A stretch of 20,446 bases of DNA from JAIOSM01 sp023143455 (GCA_030632885.1 DAOVTW010000058.1:1-20446), one strand, 5' to 3'; shown: positions 1 through 6,863, numbered from the stretch's first letter. Numbers and translations are program-made. Notes: a model not told the origin generated them from the letters alone.

Positions 1-535
1 ATGTTGTTTCTTCCTGTATACCGCCGGAATCTGTTATTGCAAATTTAGAATTAAAAACAAGATTCATAAAATCTATGTAGCCAAGAGGAGTTGATAGATG
101 AATGGATGTTTTGTTTGCAAGAATTTTATTTAAGTTGTATTCTTTTAGTTTTGCAAGAGTCCTTGGATGAACAGGGAATATTAAGGGTATCTTTTTTGAA
201 ATACCTGCTTTAACAGCTACCATGGTTGCGGCAACAGTTGAATTTACATCTCCTACTACAATGGTAAGGTCTGGTTTGTCTTTTAAAAGAACTTTTTCAT
301 AGGCTATCATAACATTAGCGGTTTGGAATGCATGGGTTCCTGATCCTACACCAAGGTGTATATGTGGCTCAGGGAGGTTGAAGTTTTTAAAGAAGACATC
401 TGACATGTTGAGGTCGTAGTGCTGACCCGTATGAACAATTATTGGTTCAAAGCCTTCTCTTTTATTAAGCTCATGATAGAGAGGGGCAATTTTCATGAAG
501 TTTGGTCGGGCTGCTGCTATTAAGTGTATTTTCAA
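1..535 (-). pseudogene. UDP-GlcNAc 2-epimerase (WecB/WbpI family), copy 1, internally deleted, runs off the left edge
   Basis: Reading leftward from a TTG at 535-533 the frame stays open to the window edge. It begins LKIHLIAAARPNFMKIAPLY and contains IIVHTGQHYD and VVGDVNSTVAA, hallmarks of non-hydrolysing UDP-N-acetylglucosamine 2-epimerases. After MVAVKAG (near 217) it jumps in frame to ISKKIPLIFPVHPRT and later ITDSGGIQEET. This skips the central part of the family: the HLEAGLR motif, the MPEE-NR motif and the linker between the two Rossmann-like domains, roughly 100 residues. The usual ATG is replaced by TTG; a downstream ATG lies at 496. Catalysis is unlikely because central active-site residues are missing. 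The gene starts five bases after the stop of the upstream HEPN fragment. WecB-type and WbpI-type activity cannot be told apart from these fragments. Confidence 0.85.
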
Positions 536-539
536 GGTT

Positions 540-758
540 TTAAGAGGATCCGCTTTTCTCAGGGAATTTAGTTTCTAATAACCCTATTAGGGGGAGGATT
601 GCCTCACCTATAACAATATATTCTCTAATAGTTGCACTATAAGTCTTTCGATCCTTTGAAAAATCATCGAAATTATCAACCTCTGTTATATAGCTCTCAA
701 CAGCTTCAATTGAATCTAAAATATCTTCAATGCAGAGCCTTAGATCTCGTTTAGGCAT
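540..758 (-). pseudogene. HEPN-domain toxin (HepT/DUF86 type), C-terminally truncated
   Basis: The 72-residue product begins MPKRDLRLCIEDILDSIEAV, a typical start of a DUF86/HepT HEPN ribonuclease. It overlaps the end of the upstream MNT gene by 8 bases, the classic MNT-HEPN arrangement. The helical region continues to LLETKFPE, where intact family members go on to the R-X4-6-H catalytic motif and a final helix. Here the protein ends in KSGSS and a stop five bases before an epimerase copy. The catalytic Arg/His pair is therefore absent and the toxin should be inactive. The truncation coincides with the junction to the epimerase sequence, which suggests a deletion or recombination breakpoint. 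Confidence 0.75.
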
Positions 759-1041
759 AAATTATATCTTTCAAAACATATTCTCTGGCTATTGGTTTTA
801 ATGTACTCTCAATTCCTAGATCGACTTTATGTTTTAGGTTTTTCTCTAAATGTTTTTTGAGTCCAAAAAAACTTCTATATTTATTTTCAGATTCAATTTC
901 TACAGCGATATCAATATCACTGCCCTTTTTTGCTTCATTCCGTGCATAACTCCCAAAGAGACCGATGCTGGTGACACCGTATTTTTCATGCAGTTCTTGC
1001 TTATGTAGAACTAAAAAGTTGATTATCCCTTGTTTGTCCAT
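751..1041 (-). CDS. MNT-type minimal nucleotidyltransferase, antitoxin of an MNT-HEPN pair
   Basis: A small nucleotidyltransferase-fold protein. The core motif is GSYARNEAKKGSDIDIAVE, matching the GS-X10-DXD signature that binds metal and NTP. In characterised MntA-HepT systems the MNT protein adenylylates and neutralises the HEPN ribonuclease. I chose the ATG at 1041 (MDKQGIINFLVLHKQ) because it gives a normal family N-terminus and follows a GGATGGGA ribosome binding site; the frame is open further upstream from a GTG at 1068. The gene follows an orphan RelB-like antitoxin and overlaps the truncated HEPN gene. All expected motifs are present, so the protein is probably functional even though its toxin partner is broken. 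Confidence 0.85.
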   Translation of the reverse strand: MDKQGIINFLVLHKQELHEKYGVTSIGLFGSYARNEAKKGSDIDIAVEIESENKYRSFFGLKKHLEKNLKHKVDLGIESTLKPIAREYVLKDIIYA

Positions 1042-1064
1042 TGTTCCCATCCTATATTTGATTT

Positions 1065-1268
1065 TCACGCTTCTTTGACCAATTGATCATAGTATTTTTG
1101 TGCATCGTCGAATTCTAACAGGTCTTCACCATTATTATCTTTCATCAAGTGGAAAAGAGCATGATTTTCAAGAATTTCTTCGATTTTATTAAAAGTCTCA
1201 ATGGGCATTTGAACGGCTATTTTTTTATTATTCTCATCAACAATATATTGTTTATTAATAAGTTTCAT
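1065..1268 (-). CDS. Small antitoxin-like protein (RelB/Phd-like), no cognate toxin
   Basis: A 67-residue acidic protein: MKLINKQYIVDENNKKIAVQ, then MPIETFNKIEEILENHALF and a C-terminal LEFDDAQKYYDQLVKEA. The short N-terminal strand segment followed by an amphipathic helix and an acidic tail resembles RelB/Phd-type antitoxins that sit before RelE-like toxins. A good ribosome binding site (GAGGAAA) precedes the ATG. No RelE-like toxin follows; the next gene is the MNT nucleotidyltransferase. It may be an orphan antitoxin left after loss of its toxin, or a small regulator adopted by the MNT-HEPN pair. Family assignment rests on general resemblance only. Confidence 0.55.
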   Translation of the reverse strand: MKLINKQYIVDENNKKIAVQMPIETFNKIEEILENHALFHLMKDNNGEDLLEFDDAQKYYDQLVKEA

Positions 1269-1329
1269 TTTATTTCCTCTATGCTATTCTTCAGTTAACT
1301 ATTTATACTTTGAAAATACAGCCTGTCAG

Positions 1330-1825
1330 TCATATTGCCAATATTTGGATATTATCAACTATTCGTTTGGCAGTTTTATCATCCCAAAGTTCTGGTATGG
1401 TGCCTTTTGGGAATAGTCCTGTAAGTATTTTTTCAGTTAGTGAAGAGAGTTCCTCTGGAGTGCAGACCTGCTTCAAGGTGCGCTGTTTTTACACCTGATT
1501 TAACAGCTACCATGAAGGCTGCAACAGTTGAATTTACATCGCCTACAACAATGGTAAGGTCTGGTCTGTCTTTTAAGAGAACTTTTTCATAAGCGATCAT
1601 GACATTACCTGTCTGGAATGCATGGGTTCCTGATCCTACGTTAAGGTGTATGTGTGGTTCAGGGAGGTTGAAGTTTTTAAAAAAAACATCTGACATGTTC
1701 AGGTCGTAGTGCTGACCAGTGTGAACAATTATTGGTTCAAAGCCTTCTCTTTTATTAAGCTCATGATAGAGAGGGGCAATTTTCATGAAATTTGGTCGGG
1801 CTGCTGCTATCAGGTGTATTTTCAT
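1330..1825 (-). pseudogene. UDP-GlcNAc 2-epimerase, copy 2, internal deletion with frameshift
   Basis: Starts with a normal ATG at 1825 (MKIHLIAAARPNFMKIAPLY) and runs in frame for 121 codons through VVGDVNSTVAAFMVAVKSGVKTAHLEAGL. Near 1460 the sequence jumps, out of frame, to the extreme C-terminus: in the +1 frame it reads CTPEELSSLTEKILTGLFPKGTIPELWDDKTAKRIVDNIQIL, then a stop at 1330-1332. About half of the gene is missing. In the original frame the protein stops at 1433 with a nonsense tail. The upstream sequence AATTAATCA before the ATG is shared with copy 3, showing that the duplicated unit includes at least about 10 bases of leader. The two ends fix the boundaries of the ancestral gene. 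Confidence 0.88.
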
Positions 1826-2070
1826 TGATTAATTTTATTAATATGGTGAAGAAAATAATTAAGAGATGCAACCATAACGTTTTTTTTTATCGGATAAGGC
1901 TCGGTTACAGAGGCGATTAGTCCCTTCCTATATGTTAAAACACTAATACTGTTTTCAGTATTATAAAATTTGTATTTGTAAATATCATAAATGCAATATG
2001 AAATTACAAATATAAGGCTAAATATGATTAGTTTTTTTATTTTGACTTTAAACTTGGGGAAGAGGGTCAA
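1822..2070 (-). CDS. Small hypothetical membrane protein, possibly a gene fragment
   Basis: An 82-codon frame starting with TTG at 2070, beginning MTLFPKFKVKIKKLIIFSLI. A lysine-rich N-terminus is followed by one hydrophobic segment (about residues 13-30, LIIFSLIFVISYCIYDIY) and a polar C-terminus, as in a single-pass membrane protein with a cytoplasmic N-terminus. It overlaps the end of the truncated HEPN frame by 4 bases and the epimerase copy 2 start by 4 bases, and it lacks a clear ribosome binding site. I do not recognise the family. It fills the gap between the HEPN break and the next epimerase start, so it may be the 3' part of another gene captured at a recombination junction. Confidence 0.35.
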   Translation of the reverse strand: MTLFPKFKVKIKKLIIFSLIFVISYCIYDIYKYKFYNTENSISVLTYRKGLIASVTEPYPIKKNVMVASLNYFLHHINKINQ

Positions 2071-2330
2071 GGCTCTGTCAAACCTTTTGCTTTTCTCCAG
2101 TCAATTTGTGGATATTGTTTTAGTAACTCACCTCTGGTAATCTTATCCAGGTTTTTCAAGCTTTCACCAATGGCTATGAGTTGCATACAAATTGAATCAA
2201 GTTTTTCCATACCGGCAGGAGAGCTTGTGAAATCGTTGACAGAGCTCACAGGTTCAAACCTATCCAAAATAATCTGAGTTGATGTATGTATCTGCTCAAG
2301 AACATGCATCGCAAGATTTAGGTCATACAT
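2067..2330 (-). pseudogene. HEPN-domain toxin (HepT type), C-terminally truncated
   Basis: Starts at the ATG at 2330 (MYDLNLAMHVLEQIHTSTQI), overlapping the upstream MNT stop by 8 bases. The frame is open further upstream, but this start fits the MNT-HEPN overlap. The sequence follows the HEPN helices to LLKQYPQIDWRKAKGL, which immediately precedes the R-X4-6-H active site in intact proteins. It then ends in TEP and a stop. The catalytic motif and last helix are lost at almost the same place as in the HEPN fragment at 540-758. It should be inactive as a ribonuclease, although part of the MNT-binding surface may remain. Confidence 0.78.
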
Positions 2331-2613
2331 AAACCGCTTCCTTATCAATTCTCTGTTTTAAGAAAGAATCCATTTGTGGACGGTAACTGACCACATCTAC
2401 CTTGACTTGGAAATAGTCTTCTAAATCCTGCTTGATGCCAATCAGGTTGAATAAATCTTGTTTTTGTAGAGCTACAATGATATCAAGATCACTATATTTA
2501 TTCATTGTTCCCCTAGCCACAGAGCCGAAAATACCCAGCTTGAGGATGCCATATTTTTTGCTGCTTTTTTGTTTGTATCTTTGTAAGGATTGTAATATAT
2601 CATCATTTCTCAT
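2323..2613 (-). CDS. MNT-type minimal nucleotidyltransferase (antitoxin of an MNT-HEPN pair)
   Basis: A 96-residue protein starting MRNDDILQSLQRYKQKSSKK, with the nucleotidyltransferase motif GSVARGTMNKYSDLDIIVAL (GS-X10-DXD). The C-terminus SFLKQRIDKEAVYV is the usual MNT ending, overlapping the HEPN start. GGGGAAAAATT before the ATG is a good ribosome binding site. It lies directly downstream of epimerase copy 3, whose coding end is 64 bases away, and is followed by a truncated HEPN. The motif is complete, so the antitoxin enzyme is probably still active. Confidence 0.85.
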   Translation of the reverse strand: MRNDDILQSLQRYKQKSSKKYGILKLGIFGSVARGTMNKYSDLDIIVALQKQDLFNLIGIKQDLEDYFQVKVDVVSYRPQMDSFLKQRIDKEAVYV

Positions 2614-2676
2614 AATTTTTCCCCTTATTACACACTATAAATTTTATAATTATACATGATAGGATGTCAACGGTTA

Positions 2677-3301
2677 TCATTTTAAATTTTGTATATTATC
2701 AACAATACGGGCTGCGGTTTTACCATCCCAAAGTTCCGGTATGGTGCCTTCAGGAAATTGCCCTGCCAGTATTTTATCAGTTAGTGAAGAGAGTTTCTCT
2801 GGAGTGCAAAGGCGATTAGTTCCTTGAGTTATTGTAAGAGGTCTTTCTGTATTTATTTAAGTTTGCAAGAGTCCTTGGATGAACAGGGAAAATCAAAGGG
2901 ATCTTTTTAGAAATATCAGCAATTTTTTTGCAGAGCTTTTCAAGGATTTCAGGGTTATCAACATTGGAAGGGCGGTGCAAAGTTACAAGACCGTATTCTC
3001 CTTTTGAGCAAGCAAAGTTTTTATATACAGATATACTTTCAATTTTATCTCTTGTCATTTCAAGAGAATCTATCATGACATTACCTGTTTGGAATGCATG
3101 GGTTCCTGATCCTACATCAAGGTGTATGTGTGGTTTAGGAAGATTGAAGTTTTTAAAAAAAACATCTGACATGTTTAGGTCGTAGTGTTGACCAGTATGA
3201 ACAATTATTGGTTCAAAGCCTTCTCTTTTTTTGAGTTCATGATAGAGAGGGGCAATTTTCATGAAATTTGGTCGGGCTGCTGCTATCAGGTGTATTTTCA
3301 T
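2677..3301 (-). pseudogene. UDP-GlcNAc 2-epimerase, copy 3, two internal deletions
   Basis: Starts at the ATG at 3301 (MKIHLIAAARPNFMKIAPLY). After QTGNVMI (codon 77, near 3070) it jumps in frame to DSLEMTRDKIESISVYKNFA, a segment that in family members follows a second GNxMID motif, so the deletion probably joined two short direct repeats encoding GNVMI. It then reads VTLHRPSNVDNPEILEKL and IPLIFPVHPRTLANLNKY. Near 2855 a second deletion shifts the frame: TERPLTITQGTNRLCTPEKL and PEGTIPELWDGKTAARIVDN follow in another frame, ending at a TGA at 2677-2679. This copy preserves the native C-terminus best. It begins 55 bases after the stop of the ATPase at 3357-4544. Confidence 0.88.
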
Positions 3302-3356
3302 TGATTAATTTTGCAAAAATGGTTTCAAAGGAAAAAGCATATTAAAAATATTGATT

Positions 3357-4544
3357 TCAAATATTGTTAAAATTTACCAAGTTGGTTTTGTGAATAAGAA
3401 TATTCTGTATATAAATATTATCAAGATGAAAACTGTCATTTCCGTTATATAAGACATATCCTTCCTGACAACTGTCATTGATGAGTTTTCTAAATCGTTT
3501 TATACCTTTTAAAAAATCATTGGTAAAAGTAGCAGACGATTTAATCTCAATTGGAATTAATTGCCTCTGGTGTTTTATTATAAGGTCGACTTCATTCCCG
3601 TGGGTGTCACGATAGAAAAATAATTGAGGACGTTTCCCTTGATTATATTGTGATTTTAATATTTCAAGAATTATTAGGTTCTCATACAGACCTCCTCGGA
3701 GAGGATCTCGTTTAGTTTGATTTATAGTTTCAATGCCAAGTAAATGAGCAACCAGTCCGGTATCTGTAAAATATATTTTTGGAGACTTGATGACTCGTTT
3801 GTTAATATTTTCAAAAAAGGGGTTTAATTCAAAGATAACAAAGGAAGCCTTTAAAATGCTTATCCAGTTTTTAATGGTTGCCACTGACAGACCAATATCA
3901 TTGCTTAAAGAAGTATAATTGACAATTTGCCCAATGCGACCTGAGAGCAATGTTAAAAATCTCTGGAACAGGTTCAGGTCTTTAATATTAATAATTGATC
4001 TTACATCACGTTCAACATATGTCTGGACATAGCCATTGTAAAAACGAGGAACAGCTAAATTGTCTTTATGCAACCGAGGGAATGAACCCTTAATGATTAT
4101 TTCATAAGCATCCCATTTTTTTTTGTACTGGCAAAGTTCGGGTAGGGAAAAAGGCAGTAATGTCAAGAGAGCTGTCCTTCCTGCCAGTGTTTGACTGACT
4201 GCTTGATGAATATCTGGTTGATGGCTGCCAGTCAAAATGAACATGCCTGGTTTTTGTTTTTGATCAACAATCCCCTGAATATAGGAGAGCAATACTGGTA
4301 ACCGTTGTATTTCGTCAAGTACAGCACCTTGAGGGATGTTATTTAAAAATCCTCTTGGATCGGTTTCTGCAGCGGTTCGAATATCAGGGTTTTCCATTGA
4401 AAAGTATGGCTTGTCCGGGTATGTCATCCTGACAAGTGTAGTTTTCCCCGACTGTCGAGGCCCCAATACAGTTACTACCGGGTATTCTTTTGCAGAAGTA
4501 ATTAGTTCTTTTGTTATATCTCGGGTAATCATATTAAGAATCAT
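3357..4544 (-). CDS. AAA ATPase with DUF4143 C-terminal domain (A)
   Basis: An intact 395-residue protein of the AAA_14/DUF4143 family. Walker A is GPRQSGKTT (about residues 28-36), Walker B is AVLDEIQ (74-80), and FILTGS (102-107) is the sensor-1 strand. The C-terminal part contains a winged-helix-like segment and the PD-(D/E)XK-like motif GNEVDLIIKHQRQLIPIEIK, the usual ending of this family. The function of these proteins is not established; they are abundant, variably distributed and often near toxin-antitoxin genes. The start may be the ATG at 4544 or the one four codons downstream; neither has a strong ribosome binding site. It is flanked by epimerase copy 4 upstream and copy 3 downstream. 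Confidence 0.92.
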   Translation of the reverse strand: MILNMITRDITKELITSAKEYPVVTVLGPRQSGKTTLVRMTYPDKPYFSMENPDIRTAAETDPRGFLNNIPQGAVLDEIQRLPVLLSYIQGIVDQKQKPGMFILTGSHQPDIHQAVSQTLAGRTALLTLLPFSLPELCQYKKKWDAYEIIIKGSFPRLHKDNLAVPRFYNGYVQTYVERDVRSIINIKDLNLFQRFLTLLSGRIGQIVNYTSLSNDIGLSVATIKNWISILKASFVIFELNPFFENINKRVIKSPKIYFTDTGLVAHLLGIETINQTKRDPLRGGLYENLIILEILKSQYNQGKRPQLFFYRDTHGNEVDLIIKHQRQLIPIEIKSSATFTNDFLKGIKRFRKLINDSCQEGYVLYNGNDSFHLDNIYIQNILIHKTNLVNFNNI

Positions 4545-4553
4545 ATGTTATTT

Positions 4554-4589
4554 TGTGAAAATATGCAAGCGGACTTATGGATTTTCACA
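4554..4589. promoter_or_regulatory. Inverted repeat upstream of ATPase A
   Basis: Perfect 9-base arms TGTGAAAAT (4554-4562) and ATTTTCACA (4581-4589) with 18 bases between. It ends 10 bases before the ATPase start. The dyad could be an operator for a homodimeric regulator or form an mRNA hairpin in the leader. Its distal arm overlaps the edge of epimerase fragment 4. The role is inferred from position only. Confidence 0.4.
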
Positions 4590-4683
4590 TGTTTAGGCCA
4601 TAACATAGTGTTGACCGGTGTGAACAATTATTGGTTCAAAGCCTTTTCTTTTATTAAGCTCATGATAGAGAGGGGCAATTTTC
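4588..4683 (-). pseudogene. UDP-GlcNAc 2-epimerase, copy 4, internal 5' fragment
   Basis: About 95 bases matching the epimerase from codon 15 onward: KIAPLYHELNKRKGFEPIIV then HTGQHY, after which it diverges to VMA and a stop. Lacking the start codon, it is joined at 4683 to an AlbA_2 gene remnant, sharing the GGGAAAATT region at the junction. Read in one frame, the AlbA_2 sequence NPGALPKGVSMHDILSG continues directly into the epimerase residues. At the other end it abuts the inverted repeat upstream of ATPase A. Confidence 0.85.
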
Positions 4684-5119
4684 CCTGAAAGAATATCATG
4701 CATGCTAACTCCCTTGGGAAGGGCTCCCGGATTGAAAAATTCGATTCTATTAAGCCCATGAGATGGTTTGAATTGTGTATCCTTTTGTAGTATTTCCCTT
4801 TAATGCTTATTGGCTTAATGGGATAGGAAATAACAGAAAGACTGATCACTGTTTTGCCTTCATGGATGAAACTCTCTGCATCAGGAATTATTGAAGGTGA
4901 AGTCGAATTCTTTATTTGATTAATCCACTGTTGAATACTCTCTTGTGTAATATCAACCCCAATAATTTTACCTTTATCATTTATACCAATCAGGACAGTG
5001 CCACCATTACTGTTAGCAAAGGCTGACAGGGTTTCCATAGTTTCCTTACCAAAGGAGGTTTTAAACTCCAGAGATTCGGACTCGCCTTTTGCTATGAGAG
5101 TTTGAATGTTTTTATTCAT
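4684..5119 (-). pseudogene. AlbA_2 (Schlafen-like) domain protein, internally deleted and truncated
   Basis: Begins MNKNIQTLIAKGESESLEFK, followed by LSAFANSNGGTVLIGINDKG, the conserved AlbA_2 core of putative transcriptional regulators/helicase-like proteins. It continues through ISIKGKYYKRIHNSNHLM, the end of the AlbA_2 domain. There (near 4765) it loses a large internal part and shifts frame: NRIEFFNPGALPKGVSMHDI is the HATPase_c_4-type C-terminal region in the second frame. It then runs into epimerase fragment 4. In the first frame the ORF stays open to 4628 and yields a meaningless fused tail. The N-terminal about 70 residues are nearly identical to those of the gene at 7218-7892, so the two derive from one duplicated gene. 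Confidence 0.8.
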
Positions 5120-5125
5120 TTTTAA

Positions 5126-5172
5126 AAAAGCCTAAATATAGTTTAGTGGTATTTGAATGATTTTTATCAGTG
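5126..5172. repeat. Copy of the spacer found downstream of ugd
   Basis: This stretch matches 10534-10580: 19 bases are identical (AAAAGCCTAAATATAGTTT at 5126-5144 and 10534-10552), followed by a similar stretch TATTTG-ATGATTTT with scattered differences. At 10.5 kb it is the spacer between ugd and ATPase D. Here it lies between epimerase fragment 5 and the AlbA_2 remnant, about 5.4 kb away and in the same orientation. It indicates that the spacer travelled with duplicated cargo. Confidence 0.75.
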
Positions 5173-5294
5173 AGATGTTCAGGTCGTAGTGCTGACCAGT
5201 GTGAATAATTATTGGTTCAAAGCCTTCTCTTTTATTAAGCTCATGATAGAGAGGGGCAATTTTCATGAAGTTTGGTCGGGCTGCTGCTATTAGG
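5171..5294 (-). pseudogene. UDP-GlcNAc 2-epimerase, copy 5, 5' fragment
   Basis: About 124 bases matching codons 4-47 of the epimerase: LIAAARPNFMKIAPLYHELN, KREGFEPIII, HTGQHYDLNM. The start codon and first codons are replaced by an A-rich stretch from the end of ATPase B, whose stop codon is six bases upstream. At its 3' side it stops at the ATGTTCAGG region and joins the ugd-type spacer repeat. It is too short to encode a working enzyme. Confidence 0.88.
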
Positions 5295-5299
5295 TTTTT

Positions 5300-6460
5300 T
5301 TAATTAATGATCTTATCTTGCCATAGTTTTTGTAAGAAAATACGCCATGGCATAATTTTGATACCGCTATGGATTCTCTCTTCATTTTCATTGCAGACAA
5401 TAATGGCCTGTTTGGGACTGTACAGTTCAATAAATGATTTCATGGGTCTAAGAGATCTTTTGTCTATTGTTGCCCCACCTTTAATTTCAACAGCAACTTC
5501 ACCTTTGCCAAGTATAAAATCGACTTCTTGTCCTGATTTTGTTCTCCAGAAATTTATTTCATAATCGATTTCATGGTATGAACTATGAGCTAATATTTCA
5601 AGATAGATAAAATGTTCAAAAGCATGACCAAACTGCTCTCCTTTCTCTTCTTCAATTGTGCGTTTGCTGATATTTCCAGCAACTCCGACATCGAAAAGAT
5701 AGAATTTTGGAGCCTTACTGATAACTTGTCGTTCCTGTCTTCTTTTAAAAGGCAGAACAAATGTCCCTAAAAGAGTATCCACCAGAATCTGATAATATTC
5801 CTTGACTGTCTTGGAACTGACACCGCATTCACGGGCAATATTACTATAATTTATCAGAGAACCATGGGAATAGCCCATTGCCTCGAAAAATCTGGAAAAA
5901 GCCGGAATGTTTCTGCTCAGGCCTTCATTGAATATTTCTTCTTTTAGATAATCTTGAACATAGCTGCGAAGGGAACGTTTGTAATTATGTTGTTGATAAT
6001 GTGCCGGAATCAGACCATGATTCAATGTCCGGAGTAAATTCAAATTTTCTACTTCTTTTGAAACCAGCCCGAACAGTTCAAAACGCCATGCCCTGCCACC
6101 TAGCAGGTTGGCTTGACCTCGTTTGAGTTTTCTGGCAGAAGAGCCGCATAAAATAAAATTGATCCTTTGATTTTCAATAAGCCAGTGAACTTCGTCAAGT
6201 ATCTGGGGAACTTTTTGTACCTCATCGATGATAACAGGATATTTAAAAGCTTGTTCCTTTTTTGCAAGCAGCCTCTCCCGGAGTAAAAATGGAGATTTGG
6301 AATATTCAAGAAATGTATCTGTCTGCAAAAAATCAATAAAAATGCTTTGAGGGAATTGTGCACGCAATAAAGTTGTTTTCCCTGTTTTTCTCGGGCCCCA
6401 TAAAAAAGCTGATTGATTAATCGGCAGATCAATATTCAGTATTCTGTTAAATGTTTCCAT
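5300..6460 (-). CDS. AAA ATPase with DUF4143 C-terminal domain (B)
   Basis: Intact, 386 residues. Walker A is WGPRKTGKTT (about 21-30), Walker B is PVIIDEVQKV (74-83), and sensor-1-like FILCGSSARKL follows. Then comes the family motif LLGGRAWRFELFGL, a winged-helix-like segment (NIARECGVSSKTVKEYYQIL), and the C-terminal nuclease-like motif GQEVDFILGKGEVAVEIKGG. GGAGG nine bases before the ATG at 6460 is a strong ribosome binding site, lying inside a 27-base palindrome. The protein is only distantly similar to ATPases A, C and D, so the four are not recent tandem duplicates of one another. Epimerase copy 5 begins right after its stop and the epimerase 3' stub lies upstream. Confidence 0.92.
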   Translation of the reverse strand: METFNRILNIDLPINQSAFLWGPRKTGKTTLLRAQFPQSIFIDFLQTDTFLEYSKSPFLLRERLLAKKEQAFKYPVIIDEVQKVPQILDEVHWLIENQRINFILCGSSARKLKRGQANLLGGRAWRFELFGLVSKEVENLNLLRTLNHGLIPAHYQQHNYKRSLRSYVQDYLKEEIFNEGLSRNIPAFSRFFEAMGYSHGSLINYSNIARECGVSSKTVKEYYQILVDTLLGTFVLPFKRRQERQVISKAPKFYLFDVGVAGNISKRTIEEEKGEQFGHAFEHFIYLEILAHSSYHEIDYEINFWRTKSGQEVDFILGKGEVAVEIKGGATIDKRSLRPMKSFIELYSPKQAIIVCNENEERIHSGIKIMPWRIFLQKLWQDKIIN

Positions 6461-6471
6461 TTTGACGCTTC

Positions 6472-6498
6472 CTCCGAATTAGTTCAACTAATTCGGAG
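6472..6498. promoter_or_regulatory. Perfect 27-base palindrome over the ribosome binding site of ATPase B
   Basis: Arms CTCCGAATTAGTT (6472-6484) and AACTAATTCGGAG (6486-6498) are perfectly complementary around a single central base. On the minus strand, the GGAGG that serves as ribosome binding site for the ATPase ATG at 6460 is part of the palindrome or adjacent to it. As DNA it looks like a dimeric operator, possibly for autoregulation. As RNA it could fold into a hairpin that hides the ribosome binding site. Confidence 0.65.
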
Positions 6499-6521
6499 AG
6501 TAGTTTGTTTTGGTTTGTTTG

Positions 6522-6587
6522 TCAATATTTGTATATTATCAACTATGCGTATTGCAGTTTTACCATTCCAAAGTTCTGGTATGCCTT
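6522..6587 (-). pseudogene. UDP-GlcNAc 2-epimerase, 3' stub
   Basis: About 65 bases corresponding to the last residues of the epimerase: IPELWNGKTAIRIVDNIQIL. It matches the 3' ends of copies 2 and 3. The preceding codons have lost three bases at GAAGGC-ATACCAG. The stub lies between a short SDR-like tail and the palindrome upstream of ATPase B, marking the end of what was once another full copy. Confidence 0.85.
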
Positions 6588-6662
6588 CTATTTATGCTTG
6601 TTTTTAAAAAAATTAACATACCAGTCCATGGATTCTTCAAGTCCACCATTAATAAAAATTTT
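6588..6662 (-). pseudogene. Possible C-terminal tail of a sugar-nucleotide epimerase/dehydratase (SDR)
   Basis: One frame here reads INGGLEESMDWYVNFFKNKH and stops at 6588-6590. The pattern GL-ES-DWY near a C-terminus resembles the final helix of extended SDR enzymes such as nucleotide-sugar 4-epimerases or dehydratases. The stretch is too short to name a family and has no start. It is fused upstream to a poly-A/T run and a truncated HEPN, and downstream to the epimerase 3' stub, as expected of another captured operon gene end. Confidence 0.3.
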
Positions 6663-6686
6663 TTTTTTAAAAAAACCAGAGACCCA

Positions 6687-6863
6687 TTAGGTTAGGTGTG
6701 CTGAAACAGATGCACCGACATCTGTAGCTATCTTAATAGCTTTTTTACAAATAGCATCATCAGGGTCATAGTATGGATTGAATAACTTACTTTTGAAAAG
6801 AATTTTAGCGGAATCAAGATTGTCTTCAGAGTATTTTAACCAAATTTTAGTTTCTTCTTTCAT
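6687..6863 (-). pseudogene. HEPN-domain protein, truncated and fused to unrelated sequence
   Basis: A 58-residue product starting at the ATG at 6863: MKEETKIWLKYSEDNLDSAK then ILFKSKLFNP, the typical N-terminal helix of a HEPN protein paired with a minimal nucleotidyltransferase. It overlaps the upstream MNT gene by 17 bases. After FNP the sequence (YYDPDDAICKKAIKIATDVG) no longer looks like HEPN and ends in SAHLT. The rest of the HEPN domain, including the usual catalytic motif, is missing. The fused tail is unidentified. Confidence 0.6.

Noticed and set aside
1330..3301. Epimerase frameshifts as sequencing errors
   Set aside because: The losses are of tens to hundreds of bases with different breakpoints in each copy, not single-base indels. 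Correcting one base would not restore a complete enzyme.
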